Shown piece by piece: positions 25,724 through 34,003 of a stretch of 64,000 nucleotides of DNA. The translations under genes were made by a program, and so were the position numbers. Below the pieces are notes generated by a model. The model did no database searches and was not told where the DNA came from. It saw only the letters and a list, made by a program, of their open reading frames with translations. The stretch comes from Chitinophaga sp. CF118 (lineage in GTDB: Bacteria; Bacteroidota; Bacteroidia; Chitinophagales; Chitinophagaceae), in assembly GCF_900112615.1 (NCBI RefSeq), contig NZ_FOMK01000001.1, forward strand, positions 744,001-808,000, in the 5' to 3' direction. Within the stretch, counting starts at the first letter, position 1. Every line of letters begins with the position of its first letter.

Positions 25724-25906
25724 TTAGTTCGCTTGTTGTTTATCCCAACGATAATAATTGTTTGGAATGCTAGCGGAGCTGAAGGAAATACCATTGACCC
25801 TTGTATAATTTTCTGTATGGAATCCAGCAAGATCTTGCTGTGCGCGAGCCCTCAGGAAAAGACCCATGGAAACTGCTAAAGTCGACACAATTTTTGTCAT
25901 AGACAC
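25724..25906 (-). CDS. Possible small exported peptide
   Basis: Open frame of 60 codons (GTG 25906, or ATG 25900) with a signal-peptide-like N-terminus: MTKIVSTLAVSMGLFLRARAQ, then a polar 38-residue tail rich in Asn, Tyr and Ser ending YYRWDKQQAN. A cleavage after ARAQ is plausible. A consensus TAnnTTTG -7 box lies about 31 bases upstream and a hairpin follows about 78 bases after the stop, so it has the outline of an independent transcription unit. I recognise no family. The weak points are its small size and the Arg-rich end of the signal. Confidence 0.4.
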   Translation of the reverse strand: MSMTKIVSTLAVSMGLFLRARAQQDLAGFHTENYTRVNGISFSSASIPNNYYRWDKQQAN

Positions 25907-25936
25907 AGATTAAGGATAAGTAGGACAATAAAGGAA

Positions 25937-25944
25937 CAAAACTA
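25937..25944 (-). promoter_or_regulatory. Candidate -7 element for the 60-codon ORF
   Basis: The minus strand reads TAGTTTTG, a perfect TAnnTTTG match, in AT-rich DNA 31 bases before the GTG at 25906. No good -33 element is seen. Confidence 0.4.
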
Positions 25945-26289
25945 TTATATAATCTATATTTAGAATTTTATAATAAGTTATTGTATCTAATTGTCTCTTT
26001 AATAAACAGGATAGGTTGACACGCGGTGAAGTGTCACTAAAATATTGTAAAACAATTGATTAATTCACTGACAATTTTGATGGCTTTGCATCATCGACAT
26101 TTCTTATTTTGGTTTTTGCCCCTTAGATTTATACCAGTTATTGCTGCTGAAAAGGATGGAATAATTCCTAACAGTTGACAGGACAAAGATGCTTTATTTG
26201 GCGCGCAATACAATAGCCACTTATGGGTATTGTAAATTTGAAGAAGAATACTTATTGGTGTGTAAAAGACACTTTGAAATCAGACAAAA
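25945..26289. other. AT-rich intergenic stretch, nothing recognised
   Basis: About 345 bases without a credible gene. I see no tRNA cloverleaf, repeat or convincing promoter pair. A TTATTTTG near 26104 is one base off the -7 consensus but has no gene to serve on the plus strand. Confidence 0.5.
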
Positions 26290-26316
26290 AAAAGACTGAA
26301 TTTTCTTCAGTCTTTT
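26290..26316 (-). terminator. Terminator after scoB
   Basis: An 11-base perfect stem (AAAAGACTGAA with its complement) and a 5-base loop start four bases after the scoB stop; the minus-strand distal side runs into T residues. Confidence 0.8.
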
Positions 26317-26320
26317 CAAA

Positions 26321-26977
26321 TTATAATTTCATTTCCGGGATGTCTCCTTCCACAATGAGCCGGCCTGCGGTTTTAGCGATGATCTCCTCCACACTTACTC
26401 CAGGCGCACGTTCCAGTAAACGAAATCCGTTGGGAGTGATATCCAGCACAGCCAATTCCGTTACTACTTTTTTCACACAGGCAACACCTGTTAATGGAAG
26501 ACCACATGCTGGTAATAATTTACTTTCTCCTTTAGGATTTGTATGCATCATAGCTACAATAATATTTCTTGCAGCGGCTACCAGATCCATTGCTCCTCCC
26601 ATTCCTTTTACCATTTTTCCCGGAATTTTCCAGTTGGCAATATCACCTGTATCAGATACTTCCATGGCTCCCAATACTGTCAGGTCTACTTTACCAGCCC
26701 TGATCATCCCAAAACTCTCTGCTGAGTCAAAGAAACAACCTCCTGGCAGTAATGTTACCGTTTCTTTACCGGCATTTATAAGATCTGCATCTACTTCTTC
26801 CTCTACAGGATAAGGCCCCATACCTAAGATCCCATTCTCTGATTGCAGCATAATGGAAATACCTGAAGGGATGAAATTAGCTACCAGTGTAGGAATCCCG
26901 ATACCTAAATTTACATACATGCCATCGCGTAGTTCCTGCGCTATTCTTTTAGCTATACCATATTTATCTAAAGACAT
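26321..26977 (-). CDS. scoB: 3-oxoacid CoA-transferase subunit B
   Basis: Protein of 218 residues from the ATG at 26977; a TTG ten codons earlier is less likely. With subunit A it transfers CoA from succinyl-CoA to acetoacetate or a similar 3-oxoacid, feeding ketone bodies and related acids into acetyl-CoA metabolism. The catalytic Glu47 lies in [17 protein letters not shown] and the MMHTNPKG region are typical of subunit B. It follows scoA by 43 bases on the same strand. Distinguishing succinyl-CoA from acetate or adipate CoA-transferases by sequence alone is uncertain. Confidence 0.92.
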   Translation of the reverse strand: MSLDKYGIAKRIAQELRDGMYVNLGIGIPTLVANFIPSGISIMLQSENGILGMGPYPVEEEVDADLINAGKETVTLLPGGCFFDSAESFGMIRAGKVDLTVLGAMEVSDTGDIANWKIPGKMVKGMGGAMDLVAAARNIIVAMMHTNPKGESKLLPACGLPLTGVACVKKVVTELAVLDITPNGFRLLERAPGVSVEEIIAKTAGRLIVEGDIPEMKL

Positions 26978-27020
26978 ACTGATGCTGAGGTTTAAGGTTG
27001 TAAACAAGGATACACACCCA

Positions 27021-27716
27021 TCAATTCATTTTCACTGTTTTCCGTTCAATACGATTTTCATAATTACTTCCCTGGAAAATACGATGTACATAGATACCAG
27101 GAACATGTATATTATCAGGATCAAGCTCTCCTGGTTGCACAAGATGTTCGACTTCTGCAATTGTAATATTACCGGCTTTTGCCATCGAAGTACTGAAGTT
27201 ACGGGTAGTCTTCCGGAAAACGAGATTGCCCATTGTATCGCCTTTCCAGGCTTTTACCATTGTGAAATCTGCATGTAATGCCAGTTCCATCAGGTAGTGT
27301 TTGCCATTAAAAACGCGGGATTCTTTCCCTTCTGCTATTTCTGTGCCGTAACCTGCAGGTGTAAAAAAGGCAGGAATTCCCATGCCTGCCATTTGTATGC
27401 GGGTAGCCAGTGTCCCCTGGGGGATCAGGTCCACTTCCAGTTCACCAGAAAGCAGCTGCCGTTCAAACTCCGCATTCTCACCTACGTAAGACGCCATCAT
27501 CTTTCTGATCTGTCTTGTTTGCAGCAGGAGTCCCAGACCAAAATTATCAATACCAGCGTTATTGGAGATGCAGGTTAACTGTTGAATACCTTTGCGTACT
27601 AATGCAGTTATACAGTTTTCCGGTATTCCACAAAGGCCAAATCCACCCAGCATAAGTGTGGCCCCATCGCGGATGTCATGCAATGCCTCATCGGCATTTG
27701 CTACAACTTTGTTCAT
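27021..27716 (-). CDS. scoA: 3-oxoacid CoA-transferase subunit A
   Basis: Protein of 231 residues, partner of the B subunit encoded just downstream. The family I CoA-transferase signature [10 protein letters not shown] lies near 23-33, and [15 protein letters not shown] and [20 protein letters not shown] follow. The A subunit contributes CoA binding; the catalytic Glu is in subunit B. Start is ATG at 27716. Its stop is 43 bases from the scoB ATG, and a terminator follows scoB, so the pair forms one unit. It is preceded on the same strand by the DUF4296 gene, 24 bases away, so read-through from the bamD operon is possible. Confidence 0.92.
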   Translation of the reverse strand: MNKVVANADEALHDIRDGATLMLGGFGLCGIPENCITALVRKGIQQLTCISNNAGIDNFGLGLLLQTRQIRKMMASYVGENAEFERQLLSGELEVDLIPQGTLATRIQMAGMGIPAFFTPAGYGTEIAEGKESRVFNGKHYLMELALHADFTMVKAWKGDTMGNLVFRKTTRNFSTSMAKAGNITIAEVEHLVQPGELDPDNIHVPGIYVHRIFQGSNYENRIERKTVKMN

Positions 27717-27740
27717 GTTTTGGTGTTTTGAGCAGAGAGT

Positions 27741-28226
27741 TTATTGTTTGAAATTCACCCTCTTATTTTTCTTAACAAATGGAATTATTGTATCCCTTAC
27801 ATCTGAAATTAGCACATTCTTACCAAATGGCAAAAGCGCCTTGGGATTATTGATATACTCTTTTATACGACTTTCATTTTCCACAACATCTTTCTCCGCA
27901 GTCACTACATCCTTCATCATATCATATACCTCTTTCAGCCTGTCCGGATGACTTTCATAGAAATCATAACTCTTCTTAAACTGTTGATGCGTGAGCTTAT
28001 GTAACTGCAGGATCTGACTGAAATATATTTTTACCTGATGTTGGCGGACAGAATCCGGTAATGGCATACCATGATCGCCATTTTCACTGCTGTAGACATC
28101 TGCCATATTCATATCGATAAGCACATCCCGCATATCTTCTTTAGACAGGATTCCATCAGGAACTCTGTCAGCTTGTCCACAGGCAATAGTAAACAGCAAA
28201 AGAAAAACTATAACAATTCTATACAT
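27741..28226 (-). CDS. DUF4296 lipoprotein
   Basis: Protein of 161 residues from the ATG at 28226 (MYRIVIVFLLLF). The signal ends in a lipobox FTIAC, predicting an outer-membrane or periplasmic lipoprotein. The DUF4296 pattern is visible in the MRDVLIDMNMADVY segment and the KKSYDFYESHPDRLKEVYDMM segment, mostly helical and charged. Function is unknown; the family is confined to Bacteroidota as far as I recall. It is the last gene of the bamD-rpoZ-coaBC-porD run, its start 30 bases after the stop of the PorD-like gene. Confidence 0.82.
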   Translation of the reverse strand: MYRIVIVFLLLFTIACGQADRVPDGILSKEDMRDVLIDMNMADVYSSENGDHGMPLPDSVRQHQVKIYFSQILQLHKLTHQQFKKSYDFYESHPDRLKEVYDMMKDVVTAEKDVVENESRIKEYINNPKALLPFGKNVLISDVRDTIIPFVKKNKRVNFKQ

Positions 28227-28255
28227 AAAAAATTTCCGCTTAATAAAGTGCAAAG

Positions 28256-29200
28256 CTATTTCATCTGCTGATATTTTGCTGCATTGGTAACATCCATTTG
28301 TGCAAGTAACTGTGCTGCACGGGATTTTTCCTGTGGCGGAGCTTTGGAAAATATCTTTTGTAGCTCATCCGATTTAGAAGTGAAGAACGTTGCCATGAGC
28401 ATAGAGTTAGGGATATCCTGATAAACGGCATATAACATATTCAGACAATTCATGACAGCTCCACGTCCCTTAGACATATCATCATACATCACATCCAATC
28501 CCTGGCGGTGATATTGATACATCACATCATGAAAACGGCTGAATTTTACATTCAGCAGATTATCCTGCAACCAATAGCGGTTACGGTTACCTTCAAAAGG
28601 TTTCCAGCCGGCAATATCTTTACCATCCGGTGCATTGCTTACTATATTGAGTGCCTTTTTGAAAAACGGATCACCTCCGCGGGGAGAGAAAGAATCATTG
28701 TCCAACCCCACGATAATATAGGCATAATAAGCGAGAGTAGCCGTTAAATTAGAGGCCAGGGGATCATTTCCCACTACGCGGTTATCACTGAATTCCAGCG
28801 GCTGAAATTCAACATAACGGAACACCAGGTTGTTATCCTGCATATTCAGCAGACTACTTACGTAACCGGAATTAAACACAGGACGTGTAGCCTGGATAGT
28901 CAATGTAGCTTTGTATTGATTACCACCCATATCCCCTGTTATATTAAGCAGGAAATTGCATTCTATGCGCTCTGCGGGAGTATATACCTCATCGGACCAA
29001 CGACGGCCATTTAAAAATTCCTTGATGGAATTCTGCAGGGTGGTAAACATCTTTTTATCGGAACCGCTTACCTGGTTACTGTTAACGGTAACATTTACCC
29101 GCAGCTCCTGCGCCTGTAATGACAGGGTAGCAAACATTAATAGCAGACATGCGATGCCGGTACCAGCTTTCGTATGCCATGATTGTGGATTATTTACCAT
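28256..29200 (-). CDS. porD: DUF4835 / PorD-type T9SS protein
   Basis: Protein of 314 residues with an N-terminal signal peptide (about 1-31, ending LSLQAQ). It then shows the DUF4835 pattern: LRVNVTVNSNQVSGSDKK, FLNGRRWSDEVYTPAERIECNF, the TIQATRPVFNSGY segment and YAYIIVGLDNDSFSPRGGDPFF. Family members are annotated PorD and linked to type IX secretion; the exact role is not known to me. Its place after coaBC and bamD matches gene order I recall in other Bacteroidota. Together with sprA and the sorting-domain nuclease it makes three T9SS-related genes in this window. Confidence 0.85.
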   Translation of the reverse strand: MVNNPQSWHTKAGTGIACLLLMFATLSLQAQELRVNVTVNSNQVSGSDKKMFTTLQNSIKEFLNGRRWSDEVYTPAERIECNFLLNITGDMGGNQYKATLTIQATRPVFNSGYVSSLLNMQDNNLVFRYVEFQPLEFSDNRVVGNDPLASNLTATLAYYAYIIVGLDNDSFSPRGGDPFFKKALNIVSNAPDGKDIAGWKPFEGNRNRYWLQDNLLNVKFSRFHDVMYQYHRQGLDVMYDDMSKGRGAVMNCLNMLYAVYQDIPNSMLMATFFTSKSDELQKIFSKAPPQEKSRAAQLLAQMDVTNAAKYQQMK

Positions 29201-29224
29201 TTTGCGATTCTATTATACAGATTT

Positions 29225-30445
29225 TCATACTACTATCCGCGTGTTGCTGTTTTGCATGATCCCTGTTATGGCAATAACAATATCCTTTGCCACTTCCTGT
29301 TTCGATTTCAGCGGCAGGTCCGTTGCTATTCCGTTGCGATCAAACAGAGTCACTTTGTTGGTATCATAGTTAAAGCCAGCACCTTGATCATTCAGGGAAT
29401 TCATCACTATCATGTCCAGGTTCTTTTCACGTAATTTCTTTAGTGCGTATTCCTTTTCGTTATTCGTTTCCAGTGAAAATCCGACAAGGACCTGTCCTGC
29501 AGGTCGGTTAGTTCCCAGTGTACGCAGCACATCCTGTGTTTTTTCCAGCTCCAGTGTCAGCCCATCTCCTTCACCTTTCTTAATCTTCTTATCTGCCACA
29601 GATTTAGGTCGGTAATCTGCCACAGCCGCAGCCATCACAACCACATCTGATGTGTAGAAATGCGCCTCACTGTTGCTTAGCATTTCTGCCGCTGTTACCA
29701 CCTTCAGTGTCTTAACACCCTGAGCTGTAGTGGATAACCAGGTAGGCCCCAGTACCAGTGTCACTTCTGCACCAGCTGCTGCCAGTGCTTCTGCAATAGC
29801 AATCCCCATTTTCCCGCTGGAATGATTGCTAATATAACGTACAGGATCCAATGGTTCTTGTGTAGGACCAGCTGTAACCAGGGCTTTTTTCCCGGCAAGT
29901 GGCTTTTTATCTCCGAAATGCGTATCTAAATAGGTTACTATATCGGCAGGTTCAGCCATACGGCCTTCTCCAAACAGGCCACTTGCAAGTTCACCTTTCT
30001 CCACTGGTAATTGCTGATGCCCGTAAGAGAGCAATTTTTCAATATTATGCCGGGTAGCTGTATGATGCCACATATCTTCATCCATTGCCGGCGCAAAAAG
30101 AACAGGGCAGGTAGCAGAAAGATAAACAGCCAGTAACAGGTTATCACAGAAGCCATTGGCCATTTTCGCAATGGTATTCGCAGAAGCAGGAGCTATCAGC
30201 ATTACATCAGCCCAACGACCCAATATTACATGGTTATTCCAGCTTTGATTATCACTGATGGTAACAGATACTTCATTCTTTGATAAAGTAGCCAGTGTCA
30301 GGGGCGTAATGAAATCACAGGCAGCCTGGGTCATGATCACTTTCACATCTGCCCCTTCTTTTACCAACAGCCTGACAAGGGTTGCCGCTTTATAAGCTGC
30401 AATACTGCCTGATACGCCGAGTAAGATCTTTTTTCCTTGAAGCAT
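29225..30445 (-). CDS. coaBC: Phosphopantothenoylcysteine decarboxylase/synthase
   Basis: Bifunctional protein of 406 residues for two steps of coenzyme A synthesis. The N-terminal CoaC flavoprotein domain (about 1-180) opens with LLGVSGSIAAYKA, has the proton-relay His72 (WNNHVILGRWAD) and the APAMDEDMW motif. The C-terminal CoaB domain (about 190-400) couples 4-phosphopantothenate to Cys and has ALVTAGPTQEPLDPVRYISN, SSGKMG, AAAVADYRP and the KIKKGEG segment. Full length and intact. It follows rpoZ with a hairpin in the gap. Confidence 0.95.
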   Translation of the reverse strand: MLQGKKILLGVSGSIAAYKAATLVRLLVKEGADVKVIMTQAACDFITPLTLATLSKNEVSVTISDNQSWNNHVILGRWADVMLIAPASANTIAKMANGFCDNLLLAVYLSATCPVLFAPAMDEDMWHHTATRHNIEKLLSYGHQQLPVEKGELASGLFGEGRMAEPADIVTYLDTHFGDKKPLAGKKALVTAGPTQEPLDPVRYISNHSSGKMGIAIAEALAAAGAEVTLVLGPTWLSTTAQGVKTLKVVTAAEMLSNSEAHFYTSDVVVMAAAVADYRPKSVADKKIKKGEGDGLTLELEKTQDVLRTLGTNRPAGQVLVGFSLETNNEKEYALKKLREKNLDMIVMNSLNDQGAGFNYDTNKVTLFDRNGIATDLPLKSKQEVAKDIVIAITGIMQNSNTRIVV

Positions 30446-30456
30446 ATAAAAATAAA

Positions 30457-30486
30457 ATGGCGGCAGAATATTATTTCTGCCGCCAT
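30457..30486 (-). terminator. Hairpin between rpoZ and coaBC
   Basis: A 12-base perfect stem (ATGGCGGCAGAA and its complement) is followed on the minus strand by a T-rich run. It looks like an intrinsic terminator or attenuator within the operon, 12 bases before the coaBC ATG, so coaBC expression from bamD-rpoZ transcripts may be partial. Confidence 0.75.
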
Positions 30487-30512
30487 GAAGTTAGATATTT
30501 TTCAGTCATTAC

Positions 30513-30854
30513 TTAGCTATACAGATCATCATCATTTCTTCTGAAATAGATCTTGTCTTCCAGGAATTCCTGTGTAGCCTGGATAGCAGGATTAGCCATT
30601 CTTTCGTAAAAACGGGAAATCTCAATCTGCTCTTTGTTCTCGTGCACTTCTTCCAGGTTATCTGTATGGCTGGCAAATTCTTCCAGTTTGGAATGCAGCT
30701 CTTCCTTTACAGATATATTAATCTGATTGGCGCGTTTGGCTATTACGGCAATAGATTCATACAGGTTACCAGTCTTGCTTTTAATCTCGGTAGTACTTTT
30801 AGTTTCCACCATGGGATTAATACTACTGGTCAGACCTCTTTTTATTTTGCTCAT
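30513..30854 (-). CDS. rpoZ: RNA polymerase omega subunit, Bacteroidota type
   Basis: Protein of 113 residues. The Bacteroidota omega pattern is clear: KTGNLYESIAVIAKRANQI (helix contacting beta-prime), then KEELHSKLEEFASHTDNLEE and EQIEISRFYERM. Omega helps fold and hold the beta-prime subunit. The position between bamD and coaBC matches the usual order in the phylum and the general rpoZ-coaBC association. The start is ATG at 30854, 23 bases after the bamD stop. Confidence 0.85.
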   Translation of the reverse strand: MSKIKRGLTSSINPMVETKSTTEIKSKTGNLYESIAVIAKRANQINISVKEELHSKLEEFASHTDNLEEVHENKEQIEISRFYERMANPAIQATQEFLEDKIYFRRNDDDLYS

Positions 30855-30877
30855 TCTCCAGAGAATTATGTTGTTTA

Positions 30878-31726
30878 CTAATTGATATTGTTTAAAGTGG
30901 ATGTCTTATGCTCGGGCTTGCTATAAGCTTCAAGCGTTTTGATATTACTTTGTGCTAAGTTATAGTATTTTTCGGCATCACCCTTCAATTTGCTATCTGG
31001 GTAATGGTCGGCAAAATCAAGGTATTCTGTTACCACGTCATCATAGCGTTCTTTCTGCTTATCCATAATACTATGCTGAGCATATTTGTAATAAGCCTTG
31101 ATAGCCATGTACTTATAACCATCACTCTTATCAGAATCAGGGTAATTACGCATCAGGCTTTTGAACGAGATAGCAGCTGATTTATAATATCCCAGGTTAT
31201 AATACAGTTCTGCGCTATTAAATTCTTTCGTTTCCAGTTTCCGGCGGCATAATTCGATTACCAGGTTGGCTTCGGCCACTTTATCGGAAGTAGGATAGTT
31301 ATTAATAAAGGTTTGCATTGCAGCAATAGCCTTTTGTGTATTAGTTTGATCCAATGGAATTTTAGGAGATTGCTTATAATAGCAATACGCCTGCATATAA
31401 TCCATTTCTGTAGCGTGAGGGCTGTTCGGGAAGTTGTCCAGGTAGTTCTTAAAATAAAATCCTGCCTGTACATAGTCCCTCAGGTAATACGAGCAATAGC
31501 AATATTTATAATATATAGGTTCGTACTTTTCAGTACCCTTATATACCTGGAACAGGGATTCGTAAAGCCCTTGCGCTGATGTGTACTTCTTTTTTCCGTA
31601 CAGTTTGTCAGCATAGGCTAGTTTGGCCTCATAGTCCTTACTTTTTTCAATTCTACGCAGCTCCACATTACAAGAAGAAGCAATTACGACTAATAAAAGA
31701 CTGATATATAAGAGAATTTTCCGCAT
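30878..31726 (-). CDS. bamD: Outer membrane assembly lipoprotein BamD
   Basis: Protein of 282 residues from the ATG at 31726. The N-terminal signal ends in a lipobox (IASSC), giving a lipoprotein facing the periplasm. Five TPR-like repeats follow (e.g. DYEAKLAYADKLYGKKKYTSAQGL, YYLRDYVQAGFYFKNYLDNFPNS and LYYNLGYYKSAAISFKSL, each a helix pair). BamD is the essential partner of BamA in inserting outer-membrane barrels such as SprA, TonB receptors and OmpA. It heads the operon bamD-rpoZ-coaBC-porD-DUF4296. Confidence 0.92.
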   Translation of the reverse strand: MRKILLYISLLLVVIASSCNVELRRIEKSKDYEAKLAYADKLYGKKKYTSAQGLYESLFQVYKGTEKYEPIYYKYCYCSYYLRDYVQAGFYFKNYLDNFPNSPHATEMDYMQAYCYYKQSPKIPLDQTNTQKAIAAMQTFINNYPTSDKVAEANLVIELCRRKLETKEFNSAELYYNLGYYKSAAISFKSLMRNYPDSDKSDGYKYMAIKAYYKYAQHSIMDKQKERYDDVVTEYLDFADHYPDSKLKGDAEKYYNLAQSNIKTLEAYSKPEHKTSTLNNIN

Positions 31727-31735
31727 AAATGTGGG

Positions 31736-31743
31736 CAAAGTTA
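31736..31743 (-). promoter_or_regulatory. Candidate -7 element for bamD operon
   Basis: The minus strand reads TAACTTTG, a perfect TAnnTTTG box, ending nine bases before the bamD ATG. This implies a very short leader. No clear -33 TTTG is found. Confidence 0.4.
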
Positions 31744-32004
31744 AGAATTAAATGTAAATGTAAGATAGGGAAGGAATTGAAGCTGTTAAAATTTTGTCAA
31801 AGCCGGCTCCCCACATTTTACCACAATTGGGCTTTTTTAGCTGTATTGTCCCTGTTTATTCCTTTCTATAAGGGTATTTGCATACGAGTCACTTGCTTTA
31901 AAGTCCCATTTTTTATCTTTCAATGGCCGAATCTTCCTGATGAGAATAGTTACTAATGAGCCAACTACGATTTTATAAACAAAATATTAAAGGTTTTAAA
32001 CAAA

Positions 32005-32094
32005 TTATCCACATTCATATTAACACTATCCACATTTAGCTCTATAAAAAGCCACTATAAGCTACTGTAGCAAGCATAAAAGTGCTGTGGAAAA
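32005..32094. promoter_or_regulatory. Cluster of three DnaA-box-like sites
   Basis: Within the 455-base bamD/mraZ divergent region, the plus strand has TTATCCACA at 32005-32013 (perfect DnaA box), CTATCCACA at 32026-32034 (one change; 21 bases on, two helical turns) and TGTGGAAAA at 32086-32094 (reverse-strand TTTTCCACA). The DNA around is AT-rich. DnaA could regulate the dcw cluster or bamD, or this could be part of a replication origin; the dnaA gene itself is not in the window. The rest of the intergenic region (31744-32004) shows nothing I recognise. Confidence 0.5.
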
Positions 32095-32122
32095 AATTTA
32101 TATTCCATTTAGTCGTTAGAGA

Positions 32123-32157
32123 GTGGGAAAAAGTGTTATTTTGTGTTAGAAAATGGA
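32123..32157 (+). promoter_or_regulatory. Candidate MraZ operator and mraZ promoter
   Basis: Four G/T-rich pentamers occur exactly 10 bases apart: GTGGG (32123), GTGTT (32133), GTGTT (32143), ATGGA (32153). E. coli MraZ binds TGGGN repeats with the same 10-base period just upstream of its own gene, so autoregulation is likely by analogy. A near-consensus -7 box TTATTTTG (32136-32143; one mismatch) lies inside the array, so bound MraZ would block the promoter. The mraZ ATG is at 32182. Confidence 0.55.
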
Positions 32158-32181
32158 AATTAAGGACTTTCTCCCCCAAGT

Positions 32182-32649
32182 ATGATAGGTTTTCTGGGTG
32201 AATATGAGGCTACGCTTGACGCAAAGGGGCGCTTTTTACTACCTGCTGGATTTAAAAAACAGCTGGGAGAAAGCGCCGGAGAGCAATATGTCATCAATCG
32301 GGGGTTTGAAAAATGTTTGTCCTTGTATCCCATGAGTGAATGGCAGCCAATTTTTGAACGGATCAGTAAGCTAAATGATTTTGATCCGAAAGTTAGGGAA
32401 TTCCGCCGCTATTTTCTTAATGGAGCAACTATTCTCGAACTGGACAGTGCAGGGAGATTATTATTACCAAAAAGCCTGATGTCATATGCCAACCTTGAAA
32501 AAGACATCGTACTGGCAGCAGCATCAAATAAGATAGAGATCTGGGATAAAGGCAAATACCAGGAGTTCTTTGAAAATTTTTCACCAGGATCCTTTAGTGA
32601 TCTGGCTCAGCATGTAATGGGAGGTGGAGATAATAATATTTCGATTTAA
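32182..32649 (+). CDS. mraZ: Transcriptional regulator MraZ
   Basis: Protein of 155 residues with two AbrB-like swapped-hairpin repeats: MIGFLGEYEATLDAKGRFLLPAGFK (1-25, a signature split by family positions D14-KGR) and ATILELDSAGRLLLPKSL (about 83-100). MraZ forms rings and represses the division/cell wall cluster in E. coli. It is the first gene of the 16-kb dcw cluster, 6 bases before rsmH, and a 10-base-periodic operator candidate lies 25-59 bases upstream of the ATG. Confidence 0.95.
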   Translation: MIGFLGEYEATLDAKGRFLLPAGFKKQLGESAGEQYVINRGFEKCLSLYPMSEWQPIFERISKLNDFDPKVREFRRYFLNGATILELDSAGRLLLPKSLMSYANLEKDIVLAAASNKIEIWDKGKYQEFFENFSPGSFSDLAQHVMGGGDNNISI

Positions 32650-32655
32650 CTGAGT

Positions 32656-33564
32656 ATGGCAGAATCTTCACAATATCACCTGCCTGTATTACTGCAGGAA
32701 GTGATCACGCAGCTACAGATTATCCCTGATGGGGTGTATGTAGATGCCACTTTTGGTGGTGGCGGCCATTCCAGGGCTATCCTGGAACAGCTGAATGAAA
32801 ACGGGCGGCTCATCGTGTTTGACCAGGATGAAGATGCTTTTAAGAACAGAATAGATGATCCAAGGGTCACCTTTGTACAGCATAATTTCCGGCATATGCA
32901 ACGTTTCCTGAAACTGTATAAAACAGTTCCGGTAGACGGTATCCTTGGAGATCTGGGAGTTTCTTCCTGGCAGTTTGATACAGCAGAAAGAGGGTTCAGT
33001 ACCCGTTTTGAAGGCGCGTTGGACATGAGAATGGATCAACGTAGCACCATCACAGCGGCCTCATTGCTGCAAACTTATTCCGAACACCAGCTACATCTGA
33101 TGTTCCAGGATTATGGGGAAGTAACAAATGCACGGACCCTGGCAAAAACAATTGTAACACAACGCAGGGCCCGGCCTATGCGTACGATCAATGAGTTTAA
33201 ATCTGTTATACAACCTATAGTTAAAGGGAATCCTCAAAAATACCTGGCACAAGTGTTCCAGGCACTACGAATAGCTGTGAATGATGAGTTGGGAGCATTG
33301 AAAGACCTTTTGATTCAGTCTGCCGAAATATTAAAACCAGGAGGCAAACTGGCTATCATCACTTTCCACTCTCTTGAAGACAGACTGGTGAAGAATTTTA
33401 TGAAGACCGGACAATTTGAGGTGCAGGATGATCAGTATTCTTTTGAAACACCTGCCAAATTGTTTCGTTTAGTAACTAAAAAGCCGGTTACTGCCAGTGA
33501 GGAAGAATTAAAACGTAATACAAGGTCCCGGAGTGCGAAACTACGGGTAGCCGAAAAGATATAA
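32656..33564 (+). CDS. rsmH: 16S rRNA m4C1402 methyltransferase RsmH
   Basis: Protein of 302 residues (former name MraW), which N4-methylates C1402 of 16S rRNA with S-adenosylmethionine. Seen are the opening YHLPVLLQEVI, the SAM-binding VDATFGGGGHSRAIL, GILGDLGVSSWQFD, RGFSTRFEGALDMRMD and IITFHSLEDRLVK. It is normal in length. The gene lies 6 bases after mraZ. A 77-base gap separates it from ftsL, the second-largest gap in the cluster. Confidence 0.96.
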   Translation: MAESSQYHLPVLLQEVITQLQIIPDGVYVDATFGGGGHSRAILEQLNENGRLIVFDQDEDAFKNRIDDPRVTFVQHNFRHMQRFLKLYKTVPVDGILGDLGVSSWQFDTAERGFSTRFEGALDMRMDQRSTITAASLLQTYSEHQLHLMFQDYGEVTNARTLAKTIVTQRRARPMRTINEFKSVIQPIVKGNPQKYLAQVFQALRIAVNDELGALKDLLIQSAEILKPGGKLAIITFHSLEDRLVKNFMKTGQFEVQDDQYSFETPAKLFRLVTKKPVTASEEELKRNTRSRSAKLRVAEKI

Positions 33565-33641
33565 TCCAGATTATGAATCCGCTATGCCAATGTGCTTGTT
33601 ATGCGACAGGTATGTTGGCTTAGTAGTATAAATAGCATATC

Positions 33642-33995
33642 GTGTTGCAGGAAGAAAATATACCAGTTGAGGTGATGCCGGAAGAACCGGAACAAAAAAG
33701 GGAATGGCGCTTGCGGATCAATTACAGAGCCATCACGCAAAACATGCCATTTATTTTGTTTCTGTCACTATTGGCACTGATATATATCGCTAACAGCCAC
33801 ATGGCGGAGAAAAAAGTTCGCCGCATTAATCAACTGGGAAGAGAAATAAAAGAACTGAAATGGGAATATCTGAATGTGAAGAGTGAACTGATGTTCCGCA
33901 GCAAAATGAGCGAAGTGAGTAAAGCTGTGGAACCACTGGGATTAAAAGAACTGAGTATCCCACCACAAAAAGTAGAACTAAAGAAAAAAGAATAA
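33642..33995 (+). CDS. ftsL: FtsL-like division protein
   Basis: Small bitopic protein of 117 residues: cytoplasmic charged N-terminus (1-35), one membrane helix (about 36-53, MPFILFLSLLALIYIANS), then a periplasmic coiled-coil helix (about 57-95). Position between rsmH and ftsI is the usual one for FtsL, which bridges FtsQ-FtsB to the FtsWI synthase. Sequence conservation in FtsL is low, so the name rests on topology and context. Start is GTG at 33642; an in-frame TAG lies three codons before. The long N-terminal tail is acidic then basic. Confidence 0.8.
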   Translation: MLQEENIPVEVMPEEPEQKREWRLRINYRAITQNMPFILFLSLLALIYIANSHMAEKKVRRINQLGREIKELKWEYLNVKSELMFRSKMSEVSKAVEPLGLKELSIPPQKVELKKKE

Positions 33996-34003
33996 ATCAA
34001 ACA

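Noticed and set aside
32005..32094. Calling this region oriC outright
   Set aside because: Only one box is perfect, dnaA is not adjacent and skew cannot be measured here; recorded as a candidate regulatory cluster instead.
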